In this document: piece after piece, positions 1 through 7,975 of the stretch
Position numbering within the stretch: position 1 is the stretch's first letter
How the letters are laid out: each line of letters starts with the position of its first letter
NCBI GenBank assembly: GCA_016235585.1
Contig: JACRJY010000203.1
Span: 1 to 35,610 of the forward strand
Length of the DNA stretch: 35,610 nucleotides
Reading direction: 5' to 3'
Source of the DNA: Verrucomicrobiota bacterium
GTDB lineage: Bacteria > Verrucomicrobiota > Verrucomicrobiia > Limisphaerales > JACRJY01
Position numbers and translations under genes: made by a program
The notes under the pieces: generated by a model
Told to the model about the DNA's origin: nothing
The model's database searches: none
The model's input: only the letters and a program-made list of their open reading frames with translations

Positions 1-1
1 A

Positions 2-34
2 CAAGCCTTCCAAACCGTCCAGCCCCTGACATGA
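2..34 (+). CDS. 3' end of an upstream gene (partial), possibly the exporter's adaptor subunit
   Basis: Reading from base 2, ten sense codons (QAFQTVQPLT) run to a TGA at 32-34 that overlaps the next ATG as ATGA. The next gene pair is joined by the same kind of overlap, so an operon neighbour is plausible. MacB-type pairs are usually preceded by a HlyD/MacA-like periplasmic adaptor, which is an inference here. A second open frame ending at 27-29 cannot be excluded. Confidence 0.3.
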   Translation, partial: QAFQTVQPLT

Positions 35-762
35 GCAGCGCCAGCCCGATCATCCGCATCGAGGGCCTGCACAAGACCTATCAGATGGGCGACGTGCTGG
101 TTCACGCCCTGCACGGCGTGAACCTGGAGATCGAGGCCGGCACCTACCTCGCCATCATGGGGCCGTCCGGTTCCGGCAAGTCCACGATGCTCAACGTCCT
201 CGGCTGCCTCGACCGCCCCACTTCGGGCAACTATTTCCTCGGGGGCGAGGATGTGGCGAACATGAGCGACGACGCGCTCTCCGACGTGCGCGGCAAGCGC
301 CTTGGTTTCGTTTTCCAATCCTACAACTTGATTGACCAGCTCACCGTCGTGGAGAACATCCACGTCCCGCTGTTCTACCAGGGCAAGGACTTGACCGAAT
401 GCTACGACCACTGCGCGCGCCTCGCGGGCATCGTCGGCCTGGGCGACCGCCTCGAGCACCGGCCCAAGCAGCTCTCCGGCGGCCAGCAGCAGCGCACCGC
501 CATCGCCCGCTCGCTGGTCAACGACCCGCTGATGATCCTCGCCGACGAGCCGACCGGCAACCTCGACTCCAAGACCGGCACCGAAGTCCTCAACCTCTTC
601 GACGAACTCAACGCCGCCGGCAAGACCATCGTCCTCGTCACCCACGGCGATGAAGTGGCCGCCCGCGCCCATCGCGTCATCCACATGAAGGACGGCGTGA
701 TTGACCGGGACATCGTGCGCGCGCGCCCTGCCATTCCGCCCGCCGGGAAGAACACGCCATGA
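31..762 (+). CDS. MacB/LolD-type ABC transporter ATP-binding protein
   Basis: A 243-residue cytoplasmic ATPase that would power a MacB-like exporter or lipoprotein-release system. All ABC motifs are visible: Walker A GPSGSGKST (44-52), Q-loop in FQSYNL (95-100), signature LSGGQQQR (148-155), Walker B LMILADEP (167-174) and the switch histidine in VTHG (H205). Length and motif spelling fit the MacB/LolD/FtsE class. The stop overlaps the permease start by 4 bp, so translation is probably coupled. The substrate cannot be told from sequence; antibiotic, peptide or lipoprotein export are all possible. Confidence 0.93.
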   Translation: MSSASPIIRIEGLHKTYQMGDVLVHALHGVNLEIEAGTYLAIMGPSGSGKSTMLNVLGCLDRPTSGNYFLGGEDVANMSDDALSDVRGKRLGFVFQSYNLIDQLTVVENIHVPLFYQGKDLTECYDHCARLAGIVGLGDRLEHRPKQLSGGQQQRTAIARSLVNDPLMILADEPTGNLDSKTGTEVLNLFDELNAAGKTIVLVTHGDEVAARAHRVIHMKDGVIDRDIVRARPAIPPAGKNTP

Positions 763-2072
763 TCCCCCGGCTGCCCTTCATCCCGCTGCCCGTGCTCCGC
801 ACCATCGAGCTGGGCGTCAAGAGCCTGCTGCTCCACAAGATGCGCTCGGCGCTCACGATGCTCGGCATCATCTTCGGCGTCTGCTCCGTCATCGCGATGC
901 TCGCGATCGGCGAGGGCGCGTCCTACGAGGCCCAGCAGGCGATCAAGAAGCTCGGCAGCAACAACATTCTCATCCGCAGCGTCAAGGCCTCCGAGGACAC
1001 CAAGAGCGCCGGCGGCGGCAACCGCAGTTGGGCGGTGGAATACGGCCTCACCTACAAGGACGCCGCGCGGATGCAGACCACCGTGCCCGGCGTCAAGCGC
1101 GTCCTCCCCATGCGCATCATCCGCGACAGCATCCGCTTCGGCCAGAACAGCGTCGAGGGCCAGATCATCGGCACGCATCCGATCTACCCGGAGATTGCCG
1201 GCATGGAGATTGTGCGCGGACGGTTCCTTGCGGACACCGACGAGACCTACATGAACAACGTCTGCGTCATCACCGTGGGCCTGGCCGAGCGGCTCTTTCC
1301 CTATCAGGACCCCATCGAGGAGGAAATCCGCGTCGGCGGCGACTACTACTCGGTCGTCGGCATGGTGCGCGAGACCAGCACCGAGCAGAAGCGCCCGCAA
1401 TCCGGCGGCGGCGCCAGCCCCGGCCAGGCCCTCGACAGCAACATCTACATCCCGCTCTCCGCCGCGCGCAGCCGCTTCGGCGAGACGATCATCCGCCGCA
1501 GCGCCGGCACCTTCGAGGCCGAGCGCGTCGAACTCCACCAGGTCACGCTGCAGATGGAGGACATTGACGCCGTGGAGGCCGCCGTGCCGCAGATCGAGGC
1601 GCTCCTCGAGAAGTTTCACAGCAAAAGGGATTACGAGCTCATCGTGCCGCTCCAGCTCCTGCGCCAGGCCGAGCAGACCAAGAAAATCTTCAACATCGTG
1701 CTCGGCTCCATCGCGGCCATCTCGCTCATCGTCGGCGGCATCGGCATCATGAACATCATGCTCGCCACCGTCACCGAGCGCACCCGCGAGATCGGCGTGC
1801 GCCGCGCGCTGGGCGCGCGCAAGAAGGACATCGTCACCCAGTTCCTCGTCGAGACCGTCGTGCTGTCCGTCGGCGGCGGGCTGATTGGCGTCGTCATCGG
1901 CGTCATCGCGCCCTTTGTGGTCGAGCACTTGACGGAAATGAAGACCATCATCACCTGGTGGTCGGTGCTGATTGCCTTCACCATCTCCGGGCTGGTGGGC
2001 GTCGTCTTCGGCCTTTACCCCGCCTCGCGCGCCGCCGACTTGAGCCCCATCGAGGCGCTGCGGCACGAGTAA
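759..2072 (+). CDS. MacB-like ABC transporter permease (FtsX domain)
   Basis: A 437-residue inner-membrane permease, partner of the ATPase encoded just upstream with a 4-bp ATGA overlap. It has the MacB layout: one N-terminal membrane segment (about residues 30-52, after the motif KMRSALTMLGIIFG), a large periplasmic domain (about 55-310), then three C-terminal segments containing the FtsX core. The conserved TERTREIGVRRALGA coupling stretch follows the second segment, and the end YPASRAADLSPIEALRHE is the usual MacB C-terminus. Full length. Unlike E. coli MacB, the ATPase is a separate protein. Confidence 0.93.
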   Translation: MIPRLPFIPLPVLRTIELGVKSLLLHKMRSALTMLGIIFGVCSVIAMLAIGEGASYEAQQAIKKLGSNNILIRSVKASEDTKSAGGGNRSWAVEYGLTYKDAARMQTTVPGVKRVLPMRIIRDSIRFGQNSVEGQIIGTHPIYPEIAGMEIVRGRFLADTDETYMNNVCVITVGLAERLFPYQDPIEEEIRVGGDYYSVVGMVRETSTEQKRPQSGGGASPGQALDSNIYIPLSAARSRFGETIIRRSAGTFEAERVELHQVTLQMEDIDAVEAAVPQIEALLEKFHSKRDYELIVPLQLLRQAEQTKKIFNIVLGSIAAISLIVGGIGIMNIMLATVTERTREIGVRRALGARKKDIVTQFLVETVVLSVGGGLIGVVIGVIAPFVVEHLTEMKTIITWWSVLIAFTISGLVGVVFGLYPASRAADLSPIEALRHE

Positions 2073-2214
2073 AAACAGTTTCCTGCCGCCTCGGTGGATT
2101 ATGATGATCACCGAGGCAATGCGCTGATGCGTTCGTTCAACTTGCCGCGTCGCGCGCACACCCCTCGCCCGGCCTCCGGCCACCCTCTCCGCTCGGAGAG
2201 AGGGCATGATGTCT

Positions 2215-2275
2215 GGTAGGGACGCGGTGCTCCGCGTCCGTCCTCTTTGAGGACGCGCGGCAGCGCGTCCCTACC
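2215..2275. repeat. REP-like palindrome downstream of the collagen-like gene
   Basis: Perfect 12-bp arms GGTAGGGACGCG (2215-2226) and CGCGTCCCTACC (2264-2275) enclose further GC-rich inverted pieces. The same element lies at 27432-27488 next to the paralogous collagen gene. Shorter single-hairpin versions follow both FN3 genes (3935-3966, 29152-29185). It may act as a terminator for the flanking genes, but its recurrence points to a dispersed REP-type repeat. The rest of 2073-2214 holds a second imperfect hairpin of the CCCTCTCC/GGAGAGGG type and no gene. Confidence 0.75.
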
Positions 2276-2277
2276 GC

Positions 2278-2769
2278 TCACCGGTGCAGCGCGCCGATCA
2301 GTTCATTCACCTTGTCCAGCACCGCCTGTAATTCCCCCTGCGTCGGCGGATCGCTGATGGCGAGGTTCAATTCGCCCACGCCGTTCACATTGTTCGCTGT
2401 TCCATCAATCGCGTCGGCAAGCTGCTGACTGCTCACTTCGCCCGGTTCGCCTTGCGGGCCGGGTTCTCCCTGCGGGCCGGGCGGGCCGCCCGGATCACCC
2501 GGCGGGCCTTGCGGCCCTTCCGGCCCCGGTTCGCCCTGTGGCCCCGGTGGCCCGCCGGGATCACCGGGCACTCCTTGTTCTCCCGGCAAGCCCTGCGGCC
2601 CTTGCAAACCTTGCGGCCCGGCCACGCCCGGCGGCCCCGGCGGCCCCGGCGGGCCCGGCACGCCGCCGCCACCGGCATCAATCAGCGTCTTCAGCCCGGT
2701 GAACTGCCCGCGCAGTTCCGCCGCTTCAATCAGCGTCCCGTCACGGGGAAGTTGTGGGTCGAAGGACAT
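2278..2769 (-). CDS. Collagen-like Gly-X-Y repeat protein, copy 1
   Basis: A 163-residue protein with three parts. The N-terminal segment (1-35, with [16 protein letters not shown]) is followed by about 25 Gly-X-Y triplets (36-111, rich in GPPGPQGEP) and a C-terminal helical tail with [16 protein letters not shown] and [10 protein letters not shown]. Collagen-like triplets form trimeric rods in bacterial surface proteins and phage tail fibres. No signal peptide or sorting motif is visible, so localisation is unknown. It lies downstream of the FN3 gene on the same strand, and an equal-length paralogue with the same ends lies at 27495-27986. The non-collagen ends are the part conserved for function. 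Confidence 0.85.
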   Translation of the reverse strand: MSFDPQLPRDGTLIEAAELRGQFTGLKTLIDAGGGGVPGPPGPPGPPGVAGPQGLQGPQGLPGEQGVPGDPGGPPGPQGEPGPEGPQGPPGDPGGPPGPQGEPGPQGEPGEVSSQQLADAIDGTANNVNGVGELNLAISDPPTQGELQAVLDKVNELIGALHR

Positions 2770-2782
2770 CGGGGGAAAGGAT

Positions 2783-2877
2783 GAGGTATGAAGTATGAAT
2801 TATGAAACGGAAGCGCGCGGGCAATGCGTCCTTCGCGCCCGCCCATTTTCATCCTTCATAATTCATCCTTCATCCTT
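2783..2877. repeat. Two heptamer-period arrays between the collagen and FN3 genes
   Basis: Bases about 2783-2810 repeat a 7-mer of the form ATGAAGT or ATGAATT, and about 2849-2877 repeat TTCATCC. The same gap in the paralogous cassette (27998-28026, 28064-28092) carries equivalent but not identical heptamer arrays, so the arrangement is older than the divergence of the copies. Confidence 0.7.
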
Positions 2878-2882
2878 GGGTA

Positions 2883-3890
2883 TCAGGGAATCACCACCTC
2901 CGCCGTCGGACTGGCCCCCGCCACGCCCGCGTCGTTCGCCGCCACCACATAAATCTGCAGCGTCTGCCCGCCCGGCAGGCCCTCCAGCAGCGCGCTCAAC
3001 TCCGTGACCGTCGCGCGCGACGTGAACTCCGCGTCCACCGTGAGCACCTTGCCAAAGACGCGGTAGCGCGTCGCCCGCCGCGCGCCCGGCCATTGCACCA
3101 GCACCTTGCCCGCGAGGTTCGGCGTGAGCGTGACGGACGCGACGGCCTCCGGCGTGTCCGGGTCGCTCGGCATGTTCAGGCCGAAGGCGTGCCACAACGG
3201 GTCACTGTCGCCGAGGAAGTGGTCGAGTTCGTGGATGGTGTCCCGCGCGCGTTTGCGCAGGTTCTTGAGCGCCGTGTCGCGCGCCTGCTTCGCTCCCGTC
3301 TGCGCCTGTTCCTTTTCCGAAATCAGTTGCCGTGCGTCGGAGATGGCTTGGAACCTTGTCTCCGCAATCGCCGCCGTCACGCCCATCGGCGCGACTTCAT
3401 GCGCCGGGACGTTCGTGAAATAAATTTTCAGCGACGCGCACAGGTTCAATCGTTTCTCCTGCGTGGCCGGCACGCCGGTGGACTGGTCGGGCCAGCCCGT
3501 CGGCTCCCACGCCGCGCCCCAGAAGCTGCCGAGAAAGGTCTGCAAAGCCCGGCGCGCGTTCGTGAGGAACTCCACCGCCGCCGCGTCCGCCGTCTGGAGC
3601 GCGTCCACCGCGTCCTGCCGGTCGTCCTTGGCCGCGCCGAACGCCGCCTCGGCGTTGCGCAGGGCGGTGATGGCGGCGCGGATGTCCGCCTCCTTGTTGT
3701 TGTTCAGCCCGATGGCGGTCTCGTGGTTGTGGCAGCCGTCGGCGAGGTCTTCGCAGAGCGCCAGCAGTTCGTCTTGATTGTCCGGGGTGGGATTTCCAGC
3801 CATACGGGTTCCTTTCTTGTTGGGGGTTGCGGTGGTGGTTTCGTCGTAGTGAATTCCCGAGTCGTAAAACGCTTGTCCGTAGCGGGGCAT
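2883..3890 (-). CDS. Helical protein with C-terminal fibronectin type III domain, copy 1
   Basis: A 335-residue protein of unknown function. It starts with a short tag (MPRYGQAFYDSGIHYD), then has an alpha-helical, charged domain (about 30-235, with a conserved WEPTGWPDQST and LNLCASLKIYFTNVPAHE). It ends in an FN3-like beta sandwich (about 245-335, with VQWPGARRATRYRVFGKVL and LEGLPGGQTLQIYVVAANDAG). No signal peptide. A second in-frame ATG at residue 30 (base 3803) has a much better ribosome site, AAAGGA 6 nt upstream. The long start is kept because the YGQAFYDSG tag is conserved in the paralogue at 28101-29108, which also has the internal start. It is probably co-transcribed with the collagen-like gene downstream. 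Confidence 0.82.
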   Translation of the reverse strand: MPRYGQAFYDSGIHYDETTTATPNKKGTRMAGNPTPDNQDELLALCEDLADGCHNHETAIGLNNNKEADIRAAITALRNAEAAFGAAKDDRQDAVDALQTADAAAVEFLTNARRALQTFLGSFWGAAWEPTGWPDQSTGVPATQEKRLNLCASLKIYFTNVPAHEVAPMGVTAAIAETRFQAISDARQLISEKEQAQTGAKQARDTALKNLRKRARDTIHELDHFLGDSDPLWHAFGLNMPSDPDTPEAVASVTLTPNLAGKVLVQWPGARRATRYRVFGKVLTVDAEFTSRATVTELSALLEGLPGGQTLQIYVVAANDAGVAGASPTAEVVIP

Positions 3891-3899
3891 TGGTTTGCA

Positions 3900-3966
3900 A
3901 GGAGTCAGGAGTCAGCATTCAGGATTCAGGAGCGGTAGGGATGCGCTCCTGCGCGTCCAGGCCGAT
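3900..3966. repeat. Heptamer array plus REP hairpin at the upstream edge of cassette 1
   Basis: Bases 3900-3934 run as 7-mers of the form GGAGTCA / GCATTCA / GGATTCA. They are followed by GGTAGGGATGCG and its hairpin partner. An almost identical block lies at 29117-29185 beside the paralogous FN3 gene. This marks the outer boundary of the duplicated cassette; beyond it the two copies are no longer alignable by eye. Confidence 0.75.
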
Positions 3967-4067
3967 GAACGGTGGACTAGGAATGGATTTCGCGTTCGGT
4001 TGGTGAATGAAGAAGGCTCCCCGCGCTGCGGCCCGGCCCATGAACCGCCTGTCCTCCGCCAGGTCTT

Positions 4068-4140
4068 GGAGTGCGCCAGTCCTCTGGCGCTGTAGAGAAG
4101 TCGCGCCGCATTCAAAAGCGGCAGAGGACTGCCGCACTCC
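4068..4140. repeat. 24-bp inverted repeat
   Basis: Arms at 4068-4091 (starting GGAGTGCGCCAGTCCTCTGG) and 4117-4140 (ending CTGCCGCACTCC) match at 22 of 24 positions around a 25-base centre. It lies in the 657-base gene-free stretch 3891-4547. It is more likely a dispersed palindromic element than a terminator, because no T tract follows either arm. Confidence 0.7.
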
Positions 4141-4218
4141 ACGACGCTGGCGCGCAGGCGATGTCCCGTCCGTATTCCAGCCGGTGCCAGCACGGAAAAC
4201 TTTTTCCCCGCGGCGATG

Positions 4219-4470
4219 CCCGGAAGTGGTGGCCGAGTCCCGTCCAGCACCGCCGGGCATCCCGGAAGCGGTAGCCGAGTCCCGTCCACCGCTGCCGGAC
4301 ATCCCGGAAGCGGCAGCCGCGACTCGTTTGCCTCTGCCGGACATTCTGGAAGTGGTAGCCGCGTTCCGTCCACCGCTGCCGGACATCCCGGAAGCGGTAG
4401 CCGCGACTCGTCCACCGCTGACGGACATTCGGGAATGGGTAGCCGAGTCTCGTCCACCGCTGCCGGACAT
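4219..4470. repeat. Minisatellite, six tandem 42-bp units
   Basis: Six direct 42-bp units start at 4219, 4261, 4303, 4345, 4387 and 4429, beginning CCCGGAAGCGGTAGCCG and ending TGCCGGACAT, with no spacers. Because 42 is a multiple of 3 and the units lack stops, several frames stay open and would encode 14-residue repeats. None has a convincing start or codon bias, so I treat it as non-coding. A different 42-bp array with the same copy number holds the equivalent place in the second cassette (29354-29605). Confidence 0.85.
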
Positions 4471-4547
4471 CGCGGCTGGAGGATTTTTGTCAATTTGTTC
4501 GGGAAACTTCATAAATCCTCTCGTGACGAAATCGGTTTATCCAAGGG

Positions 4548-4769
4548 TCAGGTGTGCGGCACGAGCCGGTCGGGCGGGCAATGGAGCACCTCGGTGATGC
4601 GCGCGAACGTGGTGAAGCGCACGTTGACGAGTCCCGCCTCGGCCCGTTGCAGCGTGCGGATGTTTAGTGGCACCCGGTCGGCGACCCACGCCTGCGTGAG
4701 GTGACGCCTCACTCGTTCCCGTCGCAGCAGGATGCCCAGTCCCTTGAGAATGTTTCTATGGTTGTCCAT
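4548..4769 (-). CDS. Small XRE-type helix-turn-helix regulator
   Basis: A 73-residue protein with a single HTH domain: LGILLRRERVRRHLTQAWVADRVPLNIRTLQRAEAG (about 11-46) fits an XRE/Cro fold with its recognition helix near residues 35-45. The ATG at 4769 was chosen over a long upstream extension because the extension translates low-complexity repeats (4930-5080). It reads toward the minisatellite and FN3/collagen genes and could regulate them, by position only. The HTH protein beside the second cassette (29660-29950) is only distantly similar. Confidence 0.7.
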   Translation of the reverse strand: MDNHRNILKGLGILLRRERVRRHLTQAWVADRVPLNIRTLQRAEAGLVNVRFTTFARITEVLHCPPDRLVPHT

Positions 4770-5376
4770 AACGGCATGGTGTCTTGATAAACCAACCGTC
4801 CGGAACGCGCAACGGCACGGCGTGCCGCAAAATGAAACACGCGAAAATCCACGTCTGAACCTTGCCTCCTTCGTTTTCGCCACGGATGGAACACGGATGA
4901 AACACCGACGGGGCGCGTCACTCCGAGACCGGCTCAAAACTCGATGCTTTCTTCCTCTCCCCATGAGGAACGAATGGGGAGAGGATCGAGGAGAGGGGAA
5001 TTCCGAACAAAAACGCTCCTCCTCTCCCCGTCCCTCTCCTCCATCCGATGGAGGAGAGGGAGAAAACTCCGCTGCCCTGCGGTTTTGAGAAAGTCTCACT
5101 CCGTGTGCGCCGCCGTGAGTCAAGGCGCGTGTCCTGATACGCGCGCGGCGCGGGATCAGCCGCAGCACTTCCGCGCGGCGAACCGGGTGGAATTGTTCCC
5201 ATGTGCCACTCGTTGCGAAGCCGCTGCGGCTGGTCTCCGACACAGCCGCGCTCCAGCGAATTTAGGACACTCCCCAAATCTTTGCTTGCTCGCGTTTCGT
5301 GATTTTGGTAATCTCGCCCGTCCCAACCAGTCCCATTGTCTGAATGGAAAAGCGCAGGAATGCGCCAACTGCTATT
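4770..5376. other. Gene-free region with palindromic repeats
   Basis: No convincing gene. At 4880-4905 there is a CACGGATG-type repeat, also found at 30023-30050 upstream of the other HTH gene. At about 4952-5075 lie three hairpins of the CCTCTCCCC/GGGGAGAGG type, and the same palindrome family recurs near 2185, 13875 and 29255. The longer ORFs crossing this stretch translate these repeats. Promoters for the HTH gene (minus) and the 5377 gene (plus) should lie here, but I see no clear box. Confidence 0.6.
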
Positions 5377-6492
5377 ATGAAAAACCATTGTTTCTTAATC
5401 CTTCTCCTCTCGTTATTGCTGGCTGCGCCGCTGGCTCATGCCCAGGGCACGGCCTTCAGCTACCAGGGGCAGCTCACCTTGAGTGGTGTGCCGGCCAGCG
5501 GCAATTGGGATATCATCTGCCGTTTATACGATGCCGACACGGCCGGCAACCAGGTGGGCGCGAGCGTGACCAATCTAAACGTGCCGGTGGCCAACGGGCT
5601 GTTTGCGGTGACGCTGGATTTCGGCACGAATTTCAACGGCGCAAGCCGATGGCTGGAGGTCGCCGCCTGCACCAATGGCGCGGGCGTGTTTATCACGGTT
5701 GATCCCCGGCAGGCGATCACCCCGACGCCCTACGCCATCTTCGCGGGCACCGCCGCCACGGCCGCGACTGCCAACTCGGTGGCCGCAGCCAATATCACCG
5801 GAACGCTTGCTGGTGCGCAGATTGCGGCCGGTTCCGTAGCTGCGCCGCTCAATAGTTCCGGAACGAATGTGCAGGCCACGGCGAACACGGTCTACAACGC
5901 CACCAATGTGGCGCAGGTGACGTTTTTACTGCCAACCAACGCCAACGTGGGCGACGTCGTCCAAGTTAACGGGGCAGGTGCAGGAGGCTGGACTGTGGGA
6001 ACCAACCAGAATTCTTTGACTTGGACGGCGCGGGAGAGTAGCCGCAGTTGGTATTCCGTGGCGAGTTCAGCGGACGGCGCGAAGCTCGTCGCGGTGGTTT
6101 TAGGTGGTCAAATCTACACCTCAACGGATTCGGGGGTGACGTGGACGGCCCGGGAGAGCAGTCGCAACTGGTTTTCCGTGGCGAGTTCCGCAGACGGCAC
6201 CAAGCTCGTGGCGGTGGAGGGAGGCGGCCAGATTTACACCTCGACGGATTCGGGAGTGACGTGGACGGCGCGGGAGAGCACCCGCGATTGGAGTTCTGTG
6301 GCGAGTTCTGCGGACGGCACCAAGCTCGTGGCGGGGGCGTATGGCGGCCAGATATATACCTCGACGAATTCGGGAGTGAGTTGGACGCCGCGGGACAGCA
6401 GCCGTAGTTGGCAATCCGTGGCGAGCTCCTCGGACGGCACGAAGCTCGTGGCAGCGGTAGAGGGCGGCCAGATTTACACCTCGACGGATTAG
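5377..6492 (+). CDS. Exported repeat protein, N-terminal part (ends at an in-frame amber codon)
   Basis: The first part of a secreted protein. It has a signal peptide (MKNHCFLILLLSLLLAAPLAHAQ), a domain with FSYQGQLTLSGVPASGNWDI common at the start of verrucomicrobial surface proteins, then 40-residue units of the form WTARESSRDWSSVASSADGTKLVA-GGQIYTSTDSGVT. These resemble BNR/Ycf48-like propeller blades. Translation stops at TAG 6490-6492, where every other unit has TCG or TCA (Ser). The same frame stays open to 7944, so this is one gene of about 855 codons broken by a nonsense change. An upstream ATG at 5344 is possible, but 5377 gives the better signal peptide. Confidence 0.8.
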   Translation: MKNHCFLILLLSLLLAAPLAHAQGTAFSYQGQLTLSGVPASGNWDIICRLYDADTAGNQVGASVTNLNVPVANGLFAVTLDFGTNFNGASRWLEVAACTNGAGVFITVDPRQAITPTPYAIFAGTAATAATANSVAAANITGTLAGAQIAAGSVAAPLNSSGTNVQATANTVYNATNVAQVTFLLPTNANVGDVVQVNGAGAGGWTVGTNQNSLTWTARESSRSWYSVASSADGAKLVAVVLGGQIYTSTDSGVTWTARESSRNWFSVASSADGTKLVAVEGGGQIYTSTDSGVTWTARESTRDWSSVASSADGTKLVAGAYGGQIYTSTNSGVSWTPRDSSRSWQSVASSSDGTKLVAAVEGGQIYTSTD

Positions 6493-6870
6493 GGAGAGAC
6501 GAGGACGGCGCGGGAGAGCAGCCGAGGTTGGCATTCCGTGGCGAGTTCTTCGGACGGCACGAAGCTCATGGCGGTGGTTTATGGAGGTCAAGTCTACACC
6601 TCGACGAATTCAGGGGTGACTTGGACGGCACGGGAGAGCAACCGCGATTGGACTTCCGTGGCGAGTTCCTCGGACGGCACGAAGCTCGTGGCGGTGGTTT
6701 TTCTTGGTGGTCAAATATACACCTCGGTGGATTCCGGTCTGACGTGGACGACGCAGGAAAACGCGGGACAACGCTATTGGGCTTCCGTGGCGAGTTCGGC
6801 AGATGGCAGCAAGCTCGTGGCGGTGGATAAATACAGCAGCGACAGCAACGGCGGCCAGATTTATACCGGA
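6018..6870 (+). repeat. 120-bp direct repeats within the propeller-like gene
   Basis: Units recur at exactly 120 bp (landmark TCGACGGATTCGGG at 6121, 6241, 6361, 6481 and 6601), then once more after a 6-bp insertion near 6705. Nucleotide identity between units is high, which implies recent expansion or gene conversion. The unit at 6481 is the damaged one. It carries the amber codon and also GVTWT changed to GETRT. Confidence 0.85.
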
Positions 6871-7944
6871 CAAAACTTCCCAGCCATAATACGCGCTGGC
6901 GGGCAAGGTTCTTCAGGCCAGTTTCAATATTTGGGCAATGGCACGTGGCAGCAGCTTTCCCCCACGGTCAACGGCAGCACCTTGACTGGATTGAATCCTG
7001 CCAACTTGAGTGCCGGCACCGCCAACATCAACATCTCCGGTAACGCCGCGACCGCTACCAGTGCCACGACAGCGACAACGGCGACGACCACGACGGGCAT
7101 CAGCGGTGGAGCGTTGACAACAGTGACGAACATCGCCAATGGCCAGATCGCCACTCAAGCTCTCAACGCTACGAACCTCACAGGCACGATTGCCGATGCC
7201 AGACTTTCGAGCAACGTGGCATTGCGCAGTGCGGTGAACAACTTCACGGGGGCGAGCAACACGTTCTCCGGCCCCGTCGGCATCGGCACCGCGACGCCGT
7301 CGCAGGCCTTGGAGGTGAATGGCAATGCACAGGTGAATGAAACACTGTATTTTCCCCCTACTTTAGGGGATAAACTCTGGCTCTGGTCCCCGACATCTTC
7401 AAGCTCTTTGGATGGATACGGGCTGGGGATTCAGAGTCTCCAATTACAAGTTTATTGCTACTCGAATGCCGCGATTGTGTTTGGCCAGGGTGCCAGCGCA
7501 AGTTTTACCGAGAAAATGCGAATCGCCAGCAGTGGCAATGTCGGCATCGGCACAAACAACCCGGGTTCGAAGCTGTCGGTTAACGGCACAATCTCTTCGC
7601 CAATGTGGAATGCCGCTACGGTGATCAACACTCCGGGTTCTTTGCCACTTTCCGGTAGTTTTAACAGCGGCGGTGGGACCCTGATGATTACTGCCTCCGG
7701 GTCAGGCTACACATCAACCGCTGGCCAGAACATCGGCATGAACGTGCTGATTGATGGCACCGTGCGGGTGGTTTGCACCATCTATGCCAACGCTGCTACC
7801 ACTCACTTGGCTTTTGTGCAGAAAACGATCGTCGTTTCGGGCATCCCTGCGGGCGCTCATACTGTTCAGATTCAAGCCCATAGCGGCACCTTGACTGATG
7901 GTAATGACGGTTTCTGCGTGTCCGTGCTGGAACTGCCGTTCTGA
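6538..7944 (+). CDS. Exported repeat protein, C-terminal part (after the amber codon)
   Basis: Continuation, in the same frame, of the 5377 gene. The open frame resumes at 6493; the first possible start is GTG 6538, without a convincing ribosome site, so independent expression is doubtful. It contains the last propeller-like units, a low-complexity Ala/Thr stretch, a collar-like motif VGIGTATPSQALEVNGNAQV typical of tail-fibre or autotransporter-like C-termini (repeated as VGIGTNNPGSKLSVNG), and a terminal beta-rich domain. Either the intact gene became a pseudogene very recently, or the amber is suppressed, or the base is a sequencing error. No frameshift is present. Confidence 0.65.
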   Translation: MASSSDGTKLMAVVYGGQVYTSTNSGVTWTARESNRDWTSVASSSDGTKLVAVVFLGGQIYTSVDSGLTWTTQENAGQRYWASVASSADGSKLVAVDKYSSDSNGGQIYTGQNFPAIIRAGGQGSSGQFQYLGNGTWQQLSPTVNGSTLTGLNPANLSAGTANINISGNAATATSATTATTATTTTGISGGALTTVTNIANGQIATQALNATNLTGTIADARLSSNVALRSAVNNFTGASNTFSGPVGIGTATPSQALEVNGNAQVNETLYFPPTLGDKLWLWSPTSSSSLDGYGLGIQSLQLQVYCYSNAAIVFGQGASASFTEKMRIASSGNVGIGTNNPGSKLSVNGTISSPMWNAATVINTPGSLPLSGSFNSGGGTLMITASGSGYTSTAGQNIGMNVLIDGTVRVVCTIYANAATTHLAFVQKTIVVSGIPAGAHTVQIQAHSGTLTDGNDGFCVSVLELPF

Positions 7945-7975
7945 ACACCTCGTGGCAATCATTGCTGTGAATGCT

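Noticed and set aside
402-2207. 601-codon open frame on the minus strand across the ABC genes
   Set aside because: It is antisense to two genes with complete family motifs. Long antisense frames are expected in high-GC DNA, and its product is a composition-biased sequence without a domain.
4007-4704. Open frames through the first minisatellite as a repeat-protein gene
   Set aside because: Several frames on both strands are equally open because the unit is 42 bp and stop-free. None has a ribosome site or a non-repeat domain with family resemblance.
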